Source: Salinarimonas soli
GTDB taxonomy: Bacteria > Pseudomonadota > Alphaproteobacteria > Rhizobiales > Beijerinckiaceae
NCBI RefSeq assembly: GCF_008386575.1
Contig: NZ_VUOA01000021.1
Location: 1 to 64,000 of the forward strand
DNA: 64,000 bases
Direction: 5' to 3'
Part shown: positions 7,516 through 16,482 of the stretch, one piece after another
Layout: each line of letters opens with the position of its first letter
How positions within the stretch are numbered: the stretch's first letter is position 1
Made by a program: the position numbers and the translations under genes
The notes under the pieces: generated by a model
Databases searched by the model: none
Told to the model about the DNA's origin: nothing
Seen by the model: only the letters and a program-made list of their open reading frames with translations

Positions 7516-8757
7516 ATGGCGAAAATTCTGACCGCTCAGAGCATCGAGCGCATGCGGCCGGATTCGGCCAAGCGCCTCGAGATCCCGGACGGCGCCCTGC
7601 CAGGGCTGTACTTCATCGTCCAGCTCTCTGGGGCTAAGTCGTTCGCGGTCCGCTACCGGGCGGGCGGGAAGCCGAAGAAGTTGACGTTGGGCCCCTACCC
7701 TGCCCTGGACCTCGCAACCGCTCGTGAGCGGGCCCGCGAGGCGCTCCTGGCGGTCTCTGCCGGCCGCGATCCAGGCGCCGAGAAGATCGCGCAGCGCCGT
7801 GCCGCGGCGGAAGAGCCGGCAGACCGGGACCTCGTCTCGGGCGTTGTCGCAGAGTTCCTGCGCCGGCACGTGACGCCTAATAACCGCCCTCGGACCGCCG
7901 AAGAGGTGGAGCGCCTATTCAGATTGCACGTCTTACCGGCATGGGGCACCCGGAGGATCAAGGACATTGGTCGCCGGGACGTCGTCGATCTGCTCGATGG
8001 GCTCGTCGACCGTGGCACCCCGGTCGCCGCTAACCGCAGCCTCGCCGCGGTTCGGAAGATGTTCAACTGGGCGGTCGACCGCGGCATCGTTGATGCATCG
8101 CCAGCGGTGCGGATCCAACCACCAACCCAGGAGGTGAGCCGCGACCGCGTGCTGTCCGACGACGAGTTACGCCTCTTCTGGCGCGCCAGCGACTCGCTGG
8201 GGTTTCCGTTCGGCCCGATGTTCCAGTTGCTGGCGCTGACGGGGCAGCGGCGGGACGAGGTCGCGCAGATGACCCGCTCTGAGCTCTCGAAGGACGGCTC
8301 CACCTGGGTGATCCCAAAAGAGCGAGCGAAGAACGGCCTCGCCCATGAGGTCCCACTAGCTCCTGAGGCGCGGGCCGTGCTCGCGTCAATCCCACGCGTC
8401 GCCGGCAAGGCGGGCCACATCTTCAGCACCAATGGCGAGCGGCCCGCGAGCGGCTACTCGAAAGCCAAGGCCCGCCTTGATGCGAAGGTGCTCGAGCTTG
8501 CAAGGCACGCCGCGACTGAGCAAGGCGACGACCCCGACGAGGTCGCGATTGCTCCCTGGGTCATCCACGACCTGCGGCGCACGGCTGCGACGGTGATCGC
8601 GAAAATCGGACACCCCCCACACGTCGTTGAGGCCATCCTGAACCATAAGGCCGGCACGATCAGCGGTGTGGCGGCTATCTACAATCGACACGGCTATGAG
8701 AAAGAGAAACGGCAGGCGCTCCAGGACTGGGCGTCTCATCTCAAGATGTTGCGCTGA
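7516..8757 (+). CDS. int: tyrosine-recombinase integrase, P4 type
   Basis: This 413-residue enzyme would recombine the tRNA-His attachment site to insert or excise the element. The N-terminal part (about 1-90) is the DUF4102 arm-binding domain (IPDGALPGLYFIVQLSGAKS, then RYRAGGKPKKLTLGPYP), a SAM-like core-binding domain covers about 110-195, and the catalytic domain follows. Catalytic residues are visible: Arg near 245 (LTGQRRDEV), His-x-x-Arg near 351-354 (HDLRRTAAT), His near 377 (ILNHKAG) and the nucleophile Tyr near 389 (AAIYNRHGY). A GGGGGAGA site precedes the ATG. Length and motifs are complete, so the enzyme is probably active. It sits at the attL end and reads into the element. Confidence 0.92.
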   Translation: MAKILTAQSIERMRPDSAKRLEIPDGALPGLYFIVQLSGAKSFAVRYRAGGKPKKLTLGPYPALDLATARERAREALLAVSAGRDPGAEKIAQRRAAAEEPADRDLVSGVVAEFLRRHVTPNNRPRTAEEVERLFRLHVLPAWGTRRIKDIGRRDVVDLLDGLVDRGTPVAANRSLAAVRKMFNWAVDRGIVDASPAVRIQPPTQEVSRDRVLSDDELRLFWRASDSLGFPFGPMFQLLALTGQRRDEVAQMTRSELSKDGSTWVIPKERAKNGLAHEVPLAPEARAVLASIPRVAGKAGHIFSTNGERPASGYSKAKARLDAKVLELARHAATEQGDDPDEVAIAPWVIHDLRRTAATVIAKIGHPPHVVEAILNHKAGTISGVAAIYNRHGYEKEKRQALQDWASHLKMLR

Positions 8758-8889
8758 GCGCAACAGACTGCCGCGACGGTGCGTGACTCCAAGAAAAAGT
8801 TTTAACTCACCATCACCTTTCTGCTGACCTTTGCCCCCGTGCTTCGTTGACACAATGAGGCTCGACAACACGAGCCCAGGGGACAATTG

Positions 8890-9087
8890 ATGGATACGAA
8901 CGAGCAGATGCTTTCCTCACGCAAGGTGAGGGATCGGTATGGCGTGACCGACATGAGCTTGTGGCGTTGGCTGCGGGACGAGAAGCTACAATTCCCGCAG
9001 CCGATGGTGATCAACCGGCGGCGCTACTGGCGCCTCTCAGACCTCGTTGCCTGGGAACGCAACCGCGACGCCCGGAAGGCAGCATAG
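8890..9087 (+). CDS. AlpA-like helix-turn-helix regulator
   Basis: A 65-residue protein beginning at the ATG 8890, after an AGGGGACA ribosome site. The core LSSRKVRDRYGVTDMSLWRW, then FPQPMVINRRRYWRLSDLVAWE, is the winged helix-turn-helix of AlpA/excisionase-type regulators. In P4-like elements and PICIs, AlpA activates integrase or excision and is the switch that starts the element's cycle. Its stop codon is one base from the ATG of the primase-helicase gene, so the two form an operon. AlpA versus Xis cannot be settled from sequence alone. Confidence 0.8.
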   Translation: MDTNEQMLSSRKVRDRYGVTDMSLWRWLRDEKLQFPQPMVINRRRYWRLSDLVAWERNRDARKAA

Positions 9088-9088
9088 C

Positions 9089-11167
9089 ATGGACCTGAAC
9101 GAGGAAAGCCGTCTGGGCGGCCACCCAGAACGGCTCTCGGATACTCCCTCCGGCGAGGGAATGTCTGACGATACTATGTTGCGGTTTTCGAAACAAGAGG
9201 AGAGCGGCACTTCTATGCTGGCCCTCGCGCTTCACAATGCGGCGCAGGGCTTCTACGTATTCCCGTGCGTGCCCGAGGGCAAGCTGCCGGCGATCAAGGC
9301 CTGGCAGGAGCGCGCCACCCGGGATCCGGCTCGGATCCGCGCGTGGTGGACCGAACGCGACCCCGTGCTGCAAGTCACCCGCGAGCACGCCTACAACGTC
9401 GGGATCCGCATGGGCCGTTTCGGTGACGATGGCTGGTGCGTCGCGCTCGACGTCGACATCAAGGCTGGCGCCAAGGGCCGCGAGTCGCTCGAGGCGCTCG
9501 ACATGAACCACGGCGAGCCGGGCTGGCTCGACACGTTCACGGTCGACACGCCGTCCGGTGGCGTCCACTACTACTTCACCACGGCCGAGCCCATGGCCAC
9601 GAGCGCCTCAAAGCTCGGGCCCGGGCTGGATACCCGCGGCGAAGGCGGCTACGTGCTGGCGCCCGGCTCGGTCGTCCAGAGCCGGCCCTACGTGGCGCGG
9701 GGCGGCACACTGCGCGGCGCGCCGCCGTGGCTGCGCGACATGATCGGCACACCGGCGCCTCGCACGCGCCCCGAGGCCAACGGCGACGCGGTGCTGGACC
9801 TGCAGCCGGCTCTCGATCGGGCAGCCCGCTTCCTGAGCCAGGAGGCGCCCAAGGGCGTCCCCGAGGGTCAGCGGGGCTCAACGGCTTACCGGGTTGCGGC
9901 GCGGATCAAGGACTTCGGGGTCAGTGAGCTGGCCTGCGTCGAGCTCATGGCCGAGGAGTGGGCCGACACCTGTGAGCCGCCCATGCCCTTCGAGGACTTG
10001 GCCGAGAGCGTGGCGCACGCCTACGAGTACGGCCAGCGGCCGATCGGGGTCGACGACCCCGCAAACGACTTCGATCCAGTCGAGGACGAGGATCTCGTCG
10101 CACCGAAGCCCAAGCCCCTCCCCTTCACCCGCCCAGCGCTCCTCGCGTACCGAAATCCGCCGCCGCGGGAATGGTTGGTTGAGGGCCTCATCCCGCGCAA
10201 GAAGACGACCCTGCTCATGGGCGATGGCGGTGTCGGAAAGTCCCTCCTGGCGCTCCAGCTGGCGACGGCCGTGGACCTCGGGAAGACGTTCCTGGGACGC
10301 CCCGCGCGCCGCGGCAAGGTGCTTGCCCTCTTCAGCGAGGACGACACGGACGAGCTCCACCGACGCCAGCAGGATGTCTGCGCGGCCGCAGGTGCGGGCC
10401 TAGACGACCTCGCGGGTTCGTACTGGTGGACGGCCGACGACCTCAAGGACGGCGCCCACTTGATGGTGATGACGGCAAGCCACCCGGGCGGCCAGCCGAC
10501 CGCACTGCTCGCCAAACTCCTCCGCGCCATAGACCAGATCCGGCCCGAGTTGGTGATCCTTGATCATGCGGCCAACATCTTCGCGGGGCAGCCAAACAGC
10601 GGGCCCGAGGTGACCTCATTCGTGAACAGGGTGCCGAACCGCATCTGTGTGGAGTTCGGCGCAACAGTCGTGATGCTGGCGCACCCCTCGCTTCGCGGGA
10701 TCACCGACGGGTCAGGCGAGGCGGGATCAAGGGCCTGGAACAACGCGGTGCGATCTCGGCTCTATCTCACCCGGCCGCCGAATGAACGTTCCACCAGCCG
10801 GCGCATCCTTCAGGTGAAGAAGGCCAACTACGGCCCCCTGGGCGAGGAAGTCCACCTCGAGTGGCGCCGTGGTGCTTTCCATGTTTCGACCCCCGACGGC
10901 TACGAGGGCGAGGACGTGCCGGAGGAACTTCGGGGGCAGATCCTCAACGCGATCCAGGCAGCGTGGGATGCCGGTGACCCATGGTCCCGCGCCGCGCAGG
11001 CGGGCAAGCGGGCAGCTCCGAGCAGGATCCACAGCCAGTTCGGAGTCCCGCTGACCATCGCGCGGAGTCTCATCGAAAGCTGGATTGAGGCGGGCACGGT
11101 GGTCTCGGAGGTGTTCGACAAGCGCAACGAGCGGACCGGGCTCCGGGTGGTCTCCGCGGTCGCCTGA
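9089..11167 (+). CDS. primase-polymerase / RepA-like helicase fusion, replication protein
   Basis: About 692 residues from the ATG at 9089. Residues about 45-220 are a bifunctional primase-polymerase (Prim-Pol) domain: FYVFPCVPEGKLPAIKAW, the metal-binding ALDVDIKAG near 120, and the TPSGGVHYYF block near 157. Residues about 355-600 are an AAA/RepA-type helicase ATPase with Walker A GDGGVGKS near 377-384 and Walker B LVILDHAANIF near 488. The C-terminal 80 residues look like a winged-helix DNA-binding tail. Such fusions start and drive replication of satellites and plasmids, as P4 alpha does. The gene is coupled to the AlpA-like gene and is followed at once by an iteron array, its probable binding site. 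Confidence 0.88.
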   Translation: MDLNEESRLGGHPERLSDTPSGEGMSDDTMLRFSKQEESGTSMLALALHNAAQGFYVFPCVPEGKLPAIKAWQERATRDPARIRAWWTERDPVLQVTREHAYNVGIRMGRFGDDGWCVALDVDIKAGAKGRESLEALDMNHGEPGWLDTFTVDTPSGGVHYYFTTAEPMATSASKLGPGLDTRGEGGYVLAPGSVVQSRPYVARGGTLRGAPPWLRDMIGTPAPRTRPEANGDAVLDLQPALDRAARFLSQEAPKGVPEGQRGSTAYRVAARIKDFGVSELACVELMAEEWADTCEPPMPFEDLAESVAHAYEYGQRPIGVDDPANDFDPVEDEDLVAPKPKPLPFTRPALLAYRNPPPREWLVEGLIPRKKTTLLMGDGGVGKSLLALQLATAVDLGKTFLGRPARRGKVLALFSEDDTDELHRRQQDVCAAAGAGLDDLAGSYWWTADDLKDGAHLMVMTASHPGGQPTALLAKLLRAIDQIRPELVILDHAANIFAGQPNSGPEVTSFVNRVPNRICVEFGATVVMLAHPSLRGITDGSGEAGSRAWNNAVRSRLYLTRPPNERSTSRRILQVKKANYGPLGEEVHLEWRRGAFHVSTPDGYEGEDVPEELRGQILNAIQAAWDAGDPWSRAAQAGKRAAPSRIHSQFGVPLTIARSLIESWIEAGTVVSEVFDKRNERTGLRVVSAVA

Positions 11168-11172
11168 GGCGT

Positions 11173-11392
11173 GCGGGAACTGTGCGGGAAGCAGGCCAAG
11201 ACATGCGGGAAGCCCTTGCGGGAAGCGCGCGCGGGAAGGCTGCGGGAAGCGGGAAGGATCGGCTAAGTGTCTGACATCACGAGGACCGGACGTGCGGGAA
11301 GCGGGAAGCAGGAAGCTTCCCGCCGGGAAGGCTGCGGGAAGCGGGAAGCCCCCGCTAAGTCGTTGAAACCATTGTTCTGCGGGAAGCGGGAA
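11173..11392 (+). repeat. iteron array, candidate replication origin
   Basis: Thirteen exact copies of GCGGGAA on the plus strand plus one CCGGGAA variant occur within 220 bp, often as tandem TGCGGGAAGCGGGAAG pairs, with one inverted TTCCCGC. Two CTAAGTG/CTAAGTC words punctuate the array. It starts 5 nt after the primase-helicase stop codon and no gene fits it. Iterons beside an initiator/helicase gene are the usual design of P4-like and theta-type origins. The role is inferred from position and repetition. Confidence 0.75.
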
Positions 11393-11499
11393 AGACGCCC
11401 CCTAAAAGGGGCCCTTGGTGGTGGCACCGGGCCCCTCGGGTCGGCCGGAGCAGAAGCTCCCTACTCGCTGGACATCAGCTGCATCGACGAGATCAGACG

Positions 11500-12354
11500 A
11501 TGACCGGCACCACACCCGCCCGTCAACGTGGTCGACCCAAAGGCTCGGCCATCCCGCTGGACCGGGACAAGCGCAGGTTCGAGCTTGCCGCTTGGCTGGC
11601 CCTGACCGGCGCCCCGAACACCCAGATGGCCCGTTACCCCGGCGCCTACCTCGCGATCGGGCTGTTCGCCACCGCAGCCCCGGTCCGGGCCACCTCCCTC
11701 GACGGAATCCTGACCCGTCTCTCGACGACGGCCCCGAGCAGCGTCGTGAAGCGCGCCGAGCGCATGCAGGCGAAGGCACAACGGGCTCTCGGCGAGGCGA
11801 GCGCCAAGGACCAGGCCTGGCTCGAGCAGTCGGCCGGGTACCTGGCCGGCCTAGTGGCCCTGGCTTCTAGCGGCAACGACCGTGGCGTCGACTTCGTGCT
11901 CGACCGCCTCGTCGAGCTCGGCTGGGGCGAGCCGCTACGGGTGCTGCACGACCGCCTCTCCCCTGCCCTCGCCAGCAACGCCCCGCCCGCCGAGGGCAAG
12001 CTTAGCCCCCTGACGCGCCGGCTCCTCGCCCAGACCAAGCGCGCTCTCAACGACGACCCCGCGCCCGAAGAAATCACCGGGTCGAATTATTTCGGGGATG
12101 GAGTCCAGACCGCGCCGGTGGGACCGTTCGAGCCGATGGAGGACCCCATGCTCATCGCTCAACCTATCGCCATGACTCTCGAGGAAGCCTCAACGGCGGC
12201 CCGGACCTCGCGCTCGGCGCTCTACGCAGCCATCGCCTCCGGCGACCTCATGGCCCGCAAGAACGGGTCGCGCACGGTCGTGCTCCGATCGGACCTCGAA
12301 GCCTTCCTCCGCCGCCTGCCGGCCGCCCAGGTCGGCCGCAGGTCGGGCAGCTGA
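11500..12354 (+). CDS. putative DNA-binding protein with C-terminal HTH_17 domain
   Basis: A 284-residue protein of unknown function. The N-terminus has an AT-hook-like RQRGRPKGS near residues 8-16; the middle is Ala-rich and helical; residues about 225-275 (TLEEASTAARTSRSALYAAI, then NGSRTVVLRSDLEAFLRRLP) match excisionase-type helix-turn-helix (HTH_17) domains. It could be a regulator, a packaging-recognition protein or a replication accessory. It follows the iteron array directly and shares its strand with all neighbours from 7516 to 18787. The ribosome site is weak, so an upstream or downstream start cannot be excluded. Confidence 0.6.
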   Translation: MTGTTPARQRGRPKGSAIPLDRDKRRFELAAWLALTGAPNTQMARYPGAYLAIGLFATAAPVRATSLDGILTRLSTTAPSSVVKRAERMQAKAQRALGEASAKDQAWLEQSAGYLAGLVALASSGNDRGVDFVLDRLVELGWGEPLRVLHDRLSPALASNAPPAEGKLSPLTRRLLAQTKRALNDDPAPEEITGSNYFGDGVQTAPVGPFEPMEDPMLIAQPIAMTLEEASTAARTSRSALYAAIASGDLMARKNGSRTVVLRSDLEAFLRRLPAAQVGRRSGS

Positions 12355-12395
12355 GCGCGGCGCCCGATCACCAATCGACACGAAAAGGACCGCAA

Positions 12396-13427
12396 ATGTT
12401 CAGCCGTCGCTCCCCGATCGCGAAGCTCGAGACCGAGCTCGTCGACCTGACCCGCCGCCGGACCGACCTCGAAACCCGCCTCGCCCAGGCGCGCGCCACC
12501 GCAGACACCGCCACGGCCGAGCGCCGGCGCTTCCTCGTCGAGACGGACGGTGCGGACGCTCGGGCCTTCAGCAAGATCGAGGCAGCGTGCCGCGATGCCG
12601 CCGACCGGGTCGCCGGCCTGGAGGATGCCGTCACCACCGTGGCTGACCGGATCTCCACCACCGAGGCGGCGATTACCGACGCGAAGGCAAAGGCCGATCG
12701 GGAGCGGGTTGCCAACCAGATCGACGATGGGGCCGAAGCCATCGACAAGGCCGCACGTAACCTCCGCGAGGCGATGAAGGCGACGGGGCAGGCCTACGCA
12801 GCCCTCCGCCAGGCACTACGCTCCGGGGGTTTCCGTCTCGGCGATCATGTGGACGCCGAGAGCTTCGCCAAAGCAGCCCTCGCCGAGGGCATCGAGATGC
12901 TCGACCCCGGGTTCTGCAGAAGCGCCGCTCGGATGTTCATCCAAGGCTACGGCGACCCCGCGGAGACCGTCCGCAAGATCCAGACCGACGAGGCCCGTCG
13001 ACTTGCCGATGCGGTGCGGTCGGGGACGATGCCCATTGCCGCCCTCCCCAGCAGGCTTACGCCGGTCATGCCCGAGTTCTCGCCCGGCTTCCGCATCCAA
13101 CGGGTGGTGCTCAAGCGGCCGATCAAATGGCGAGCGGTGGGTGGCGGCTGGGAGATGGCCTCGGACATCTGCAGCGTTCCCGCACCCGTGGCCGCAACGG
13201 CCCTGGCTCAGGACCTCGCCCACACCGACGACAGCCCCGAGGGGCGCGCGGCGATCGCAGAGCGGAATGGCGGGCCGCAGCCTCCCTCCCGCTTACTGGA
13301 CGGCAATCCCGTCCATCTCACGTGGGGAGAATGCCACGACATCGGTGTCGACCTCGCTCGTGAGCGGGCGAAGGAGATCGAGCGGCTCGAGGCCGAGTGG
13401 CGCGCCGAGCACCCGGAGGCGGCATGA
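12396..13427 (+). CDS. coiled-coil protein, unknown function
   Basis: A 343-residue protein. Residues about 8-130 are a long heptad-rich coiled coil (KLETELVDLTRRRTDLETRL and later repeats); the C-terminal half is mixed and ends with another charged helix. AAAGGA precedes the ATG with good spacing. I recognise no family. Its position between replication and tail genes would fit a phage structural or assembly role such as a scaffold, but nothing in the sequence proves it. Confidence 0.6.
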   Translation: MFSRRSPIAKLETELVDLTRRRTDLETRLAQARATADTATAERRRFLVETDGADARAFSKIEAACRDAADRVAGLEDAVTTVADRISTTEAAITDAKAKADRERVANQIDDGAEAIDKAARNLREAMKATGQAYAALRQALRSGGFRLGDHVDAESFAKAALAEGIEMLDPGFCRSAARMFIQGYGDPAETVRKIQTDEARRLADAVRSGTMPIAALPSRLTPVMPEFSPGFRIQRVVLKRPIKWRAVGGGWEMASDICSVPAPVAATALAQDLAHTDDSPEGRAAIAERNGGPQPPSRLLDGNPVHLTWGECHDIGVDLARERAKEIERLEAEWRAEHPEAA

Positions 13428-13541
13428 GGGCCTGCGGGTCCCCTGGAGGGGGTGGCCCTCCGCGGGTAACGCGCGACCCCGAGGGGTATCTAGGTGCAAT
13501 ACCTCAAAACCACTTAACACATGTGTACGGAGGCCAACCCT

Positions 13542-14171
13542 GTGACCGTGATTACGAAGGCCTCGCTAGCAGCTGAGCTAGGGATTACAAGGCCGCGCGT
13601 CTCGCAATACATTGCAAAGGGCCTCCCGGTTCGTCCAGATGGCAAATTAAACCGCGAGGAGGCGCTTAACTGGTTGGCCTCCAACTGTGTAGGCAGACCG
13701 GGCGAGGAGCGCGGTGCGACCCGCGCCACTAAACTCGCGAGTGAAGCGAGGGCGAGATCGCCAGCCTCGCCGGCCCGCGCCGCTGTACCTGCATCGGAGC
13801 GGGGAGCGCCAGCTGGAGGGAACGCAGCCCTGATGCATCTGGCGGGCCAGATCGTTGGCCGAAGTGGGCCCGTTGCGGCGAAGGCGGCGGTTGATCTCGG
13901 GTTGCCGATGCATCTTGCGTTCGCCGTCGATTGTCTCGTCTGCATCAGCCTTTCCGAGGTGGTCGAGGAGCTTCTCGCCGCGCGCGGTGTCCCTGGCTTC
14001 GGCTCTGGTGACGGGCGAGAGTTCGACTGGATTGATCCCTACATCGTCGAGCCTGATTGGCCTGCTCTCGCTGCCGTTGCCGGCGAGCACAGCGACCCTG
14101 ACGCCTGGGGCGAGTGGCTCGATGCACAGGCGCTCTCTCGACCTCCGCGGATGGCCGGGAGCACACTATGA
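13542..14171 (+). CDS. Nu1/terminase-small-subunit-like DNA-binding protein
   Basis: About 209 residues from the GTG at 13542, chosen because CGGAGG lies about 9 nt upstream; an ATG seven codons earlier sits in front of this site. Residues about 3-50 (TKASLAAELGITRPRVSQYI, then GLPVRPDGKLNREEALNWLA) are the winged helix-turn-helix seen in lambda Nu1-type packaging proteins. The rest (RSGPVAAKAAVDLGLPMHLA and onward) resembles the helical region of such proteins. Phage satellites use their own small terminase to redirect packaging. No large terminase gene is present. The stop overlaps the next start (ATGA), so translation is coupled. Confidence 0.55.
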   Translation: MTVITKASLAAELGITRPRVSQYIAKGLPVRPDGKLNREEALNWLASNCVGRPGEERGATRATKLASEARARSPASPARAAVPASERGAPAGGNAALMHLAGQIVGRSGPVAAKAAVDLGLPMHLAFAVDCLVCISLSEVVEELLAARGVPGFGSGDGREFDWIDPYIVEPDWPALAAVAGEHSDPDAWGEWLDAQALSRPPRMAGSTL

Positions 14172-14446
14172 GCGAAGCCGTCCCGCTCCCCGTCGCCGAG
14201 GTCATCACGACCGCCGGCCTCGCGCTCGCTGAGGCCGCACGGCTCCGGTGCATCGGCCGGATCGCCCTGCGCTCCGCGGGCATCACGGACGCCGACATCA
14301 TCAAGACGATTAGTGGCGAGGAGCTCGCCGCGTGCCGTCAGGCCTTCGACGAGATCCAGGCCGACGTGCTGGCCCGCCTCGCTCGCCTTCCCGCAGAACC
14401 GGCCGCCTCAAGCGGCACCACCCCAGAGGAGCCCCACAATGGCTGA
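14168..14446 (+). CDS. small protein between packaging-like and tape-measure genes
   Basis: A 92-residue, mostly helical protein starting at the ATG 14168, which overlaps the previous stop by 4 nt. Its end overlaps the tape-measure start by 8 nt. In tailed phages the gene just before the tape measure often encodes a tail-assembly chaperone; position and size suit that, but there is no recognisable motif and no slippery sequence that I can identify. Confidence 0.6.
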   Translation: MSEAVPLPVAEVITTAGLALAEAARLRCIGRIALRSAGITDADIIKTISGEELAACRQAFDEIQADVLARLARLPAEPAASSGTTPEEPHNG

Positions 14447-16382
14447 AGAGCAGCTTCGCCTCGTCGCGAAGGTCACAGACGAGTTCTCAGGCCCACTGCG
14501 CAAGCTGCGCAACGACATGGCGTCCATCGCCGCGGCGCCCCACGCGCGGGCCATTGCCAAGGACTGGAGCCTGGTCGGCGAGAACGTCAAGAAGTCGGCG
14601 GGCGCGGTCCAAACCGACCTGATGCCGGCGCTTTCCCGGATCGGTGTGGTGTCGCTTGGGGCCTCATCGGCGCTCGGCGCCGTCGCGCTCGCGGTGGCGA
14701 ATTTCGCGATTGGGACGAAGGAGCTCACCATCTTCTCCAAGGAGACCGGCGTCGCGGTCGAGCGCCTCCGGGTGCTCCAGTCTATCGGTGAACGGTTCAA
14801 CGTCAGCAACGAGACGATCAACGGGGGGCTTAAGCAGTTCGCCGACAACTTCGACCAGATCAGGCGTCGGTGGGGCTCGGTCTACTCCGAGCTTCGCGCC
14901 ATGGGGCTGGGGAACCTCGCCGAGGACCTGGTCGGGGCCGGCAACGTCAACGAGGCGATCGACAGAGCCTTCAAGAAGCTCTCGGGCGTCACCGACCCGG
15001 TCCGCAGGCGCCGGGTGGCCCAGCTGCTCTTCGGCACGGAGGACTTCGGCCGGATCGCGGATGCAGCAGCGGATCCCAAGCTCGTGGCGGAGACGGCGAA
15101 GCGCCTGCGCTCCATCGGGCAGACCGGCGCGGCGGCCGCCTTGGAGTTCAACGGCGCGATGTCGAACCTTCGGGAGACCATGCAGGGCCTCCAGGTGGAC
15201 ATCGGGAAGAACCTGCTCCCCCCGGTCACGGAGCTGGTCAAGAAGCTGAACGAGCCCGTCGGCGGCGAGCTCAAGGCCTTCGCGGAGAACCTGACCAAAG
15301 CGGTCGACGCGATCAACCGTGCGGCCAAGGCCTACGAGAAGGACGGCCTCCTGGGCGCGCTCAAGGCCCTGGACGGTATCCCCGGCCCGCTGGGCGGGAC
15401 CGGGCGCGACGGCAACCCCGTACTAGCGGAGAAGGAGGCCGAGCTCCGTCGCAAGCAGAAGCAGCTGGAGGTGATCGGGCCATATAGCGGCGAGCGCTTC
15501 CGCAAGGACCAGGAGGAGCTTCGCCGCACGATCGAAAAGCTCACCGAGGAGATCGGGCGGCTGCGCAGCGGCGGCGCCACGGTCCAGCAGCAGTCTTTCG
15601 GGGGAGGGGGCGGCTTCGGCGGCCTCATCCAGAACGCCTCGTTGGGTGGGTTCGGCTCATTCCCGGCGCGCCGTATGGGCGGAGGGGGCGGCTATGGCGG
15701 CGGTAGCGGGGACACCGGCGGAGGCGATACTGCGCCGACCCTGAGCCGTGGCACGAACCGCGAGGTGGTGGACTATATCACGCGGGCCGCCCGCGCCCGT
15801 GGCATCGACCCGAATGTCGCATTGCGGGTGGCGCGCTCAGAGGGCCTCAACGGCTTCGACCCCGATCGGCTCATGAAGCAGCATGGTCGGGATCCCGGGG
15901 GCGACAAGGGAACGTCGTTCGGGCCCTTCCAGCTGCACTACCGGTCGAACATCCCGGGCCTGCGTAACCCGGGTCTCGGAGACGCTTTCACCAGGAAGTT
16001 CGGCACGCACGCCTCCGACCCGCGCACCTGGCGCGATCAGGTCGACTTCGCGCTCGACAACGCCGCAAAGGGCGGCTGGGGCCCCTGGCACGGCTGGCGC
16101 GGGCACCCGCGAGCCGGACTGGACGGCGCCCGGCCGATCGGCAAGACGCCGACGGAGGACGCCCAGGGTACGGCACCCGGCCGTGGCGCGACGGCCCGAC
16201 CGGGCGATGCGCTCATGGGGCAGAGCTTCGGCGGCGGCACCCCGAAGGTGGATGCTAACGGCACAGTGAACGTGTTCTTGGACGGCGCCTTCAAGGACGC
16301 CAAGGTCCGCACGTCCATGGACGGCCTCTTCCGCGAGGTGAACGTCAACCGCGGGCGGTCGATGCAGGCGGCGCAGAACTAG
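14439..16382 (+). CDS. phage tail tape-measure protein with lysozyme-like domain
   Basis: 647 residues from the ATG at 14439. The N-terminus (LRLVAKVTDEFSGPLRKLRN) is typical of tape measures. Residues about 67-91 form a hydrophobic segment (IGVVSLGASSALGAVALAVA), then a long helical region follows, with a coiled coil near 330-380. A Gly-rich linker is at about 388-430, and a transglycosylase/lysozyme-like domain occupies about 440-560 (catalytic-type Glu near 467 in ARSEG; SFGPFQLH near 492). In tailed phages this protein sets tail length and opens the cell wall during injection. It overlaps the preceding gene and precedes the baseplate hub. It is short for a tape measure, which implies a short tail or a specialised role. 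Confidence 0.8.
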   Translation: MAEEQLRLVAKVTDEFSGPLRKLRNDMASIAAAPHARAIAKDWSLVGENVKKSAGAVQTDLMPALSRIGVVSLGASSALGAVALAVANFAIGTKELTIFSKETGVAVERLRVLQSIGERFNVSNETINGGLKQFADNFDQIRRRWGSVYSELRAMGLGNLAEDLVGAGNVNEAIDRAFKKLSGVTDPVRRRRVAQLLFGTEDFGRIADAAADPKLVAETAKRLRSIGQTGAAAALEFNGAMSNLRETMQGLQVDIGKNLLPPVTELVKKLNEPVGGELKAFAENLTKAVDAINRAAKAYEKDGLLGALKALDGIPGPLGGTGRDGNPVLAEKEAELRRKQKQLEVIGPYSGERFRKDQEELRRTIEKLTEEIGRLRSGGATVQQQSFGGGGGFGGLIQNASLGGFGSFPARRMGGGGGYGGGSGDTGGGDTAPTLSRGTNREVVDYITRAARARGIDPNVALRVARSEGLNGFDPDRLMKQHGRDPGGDKGTSFGPFQLHYRSNIPGLRNPGLGDAFTRKFGTHASDPRTWRDQVDFALDNAAKGGWGPWHGWRGHPRAGLDGARPIGKTPTEDAQGTAPGRGATARPGDALMGQSFGGGTPKVDANGTVNVFLDGAFKDAKVRTSMDGLFREVNVNRGRSMQAAQN

Positions 16383-16482
16383 AAAGGGTTGGGGGCCGGC
16401 ACCTAGGCTCCCCACCGACGAACGCACCTCAGGGCGCCTACGTGCGCCCGCTGTCCCTCAATCCATCTGAAAGAGCAAAGCC

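Noticed and set aside
11173-11392. CRISPR-like array
   Set aside because: The repeat unit is only 7-9 bp with irregular 0-60 bp spacing, and no cas gene is present; it fits iterons.
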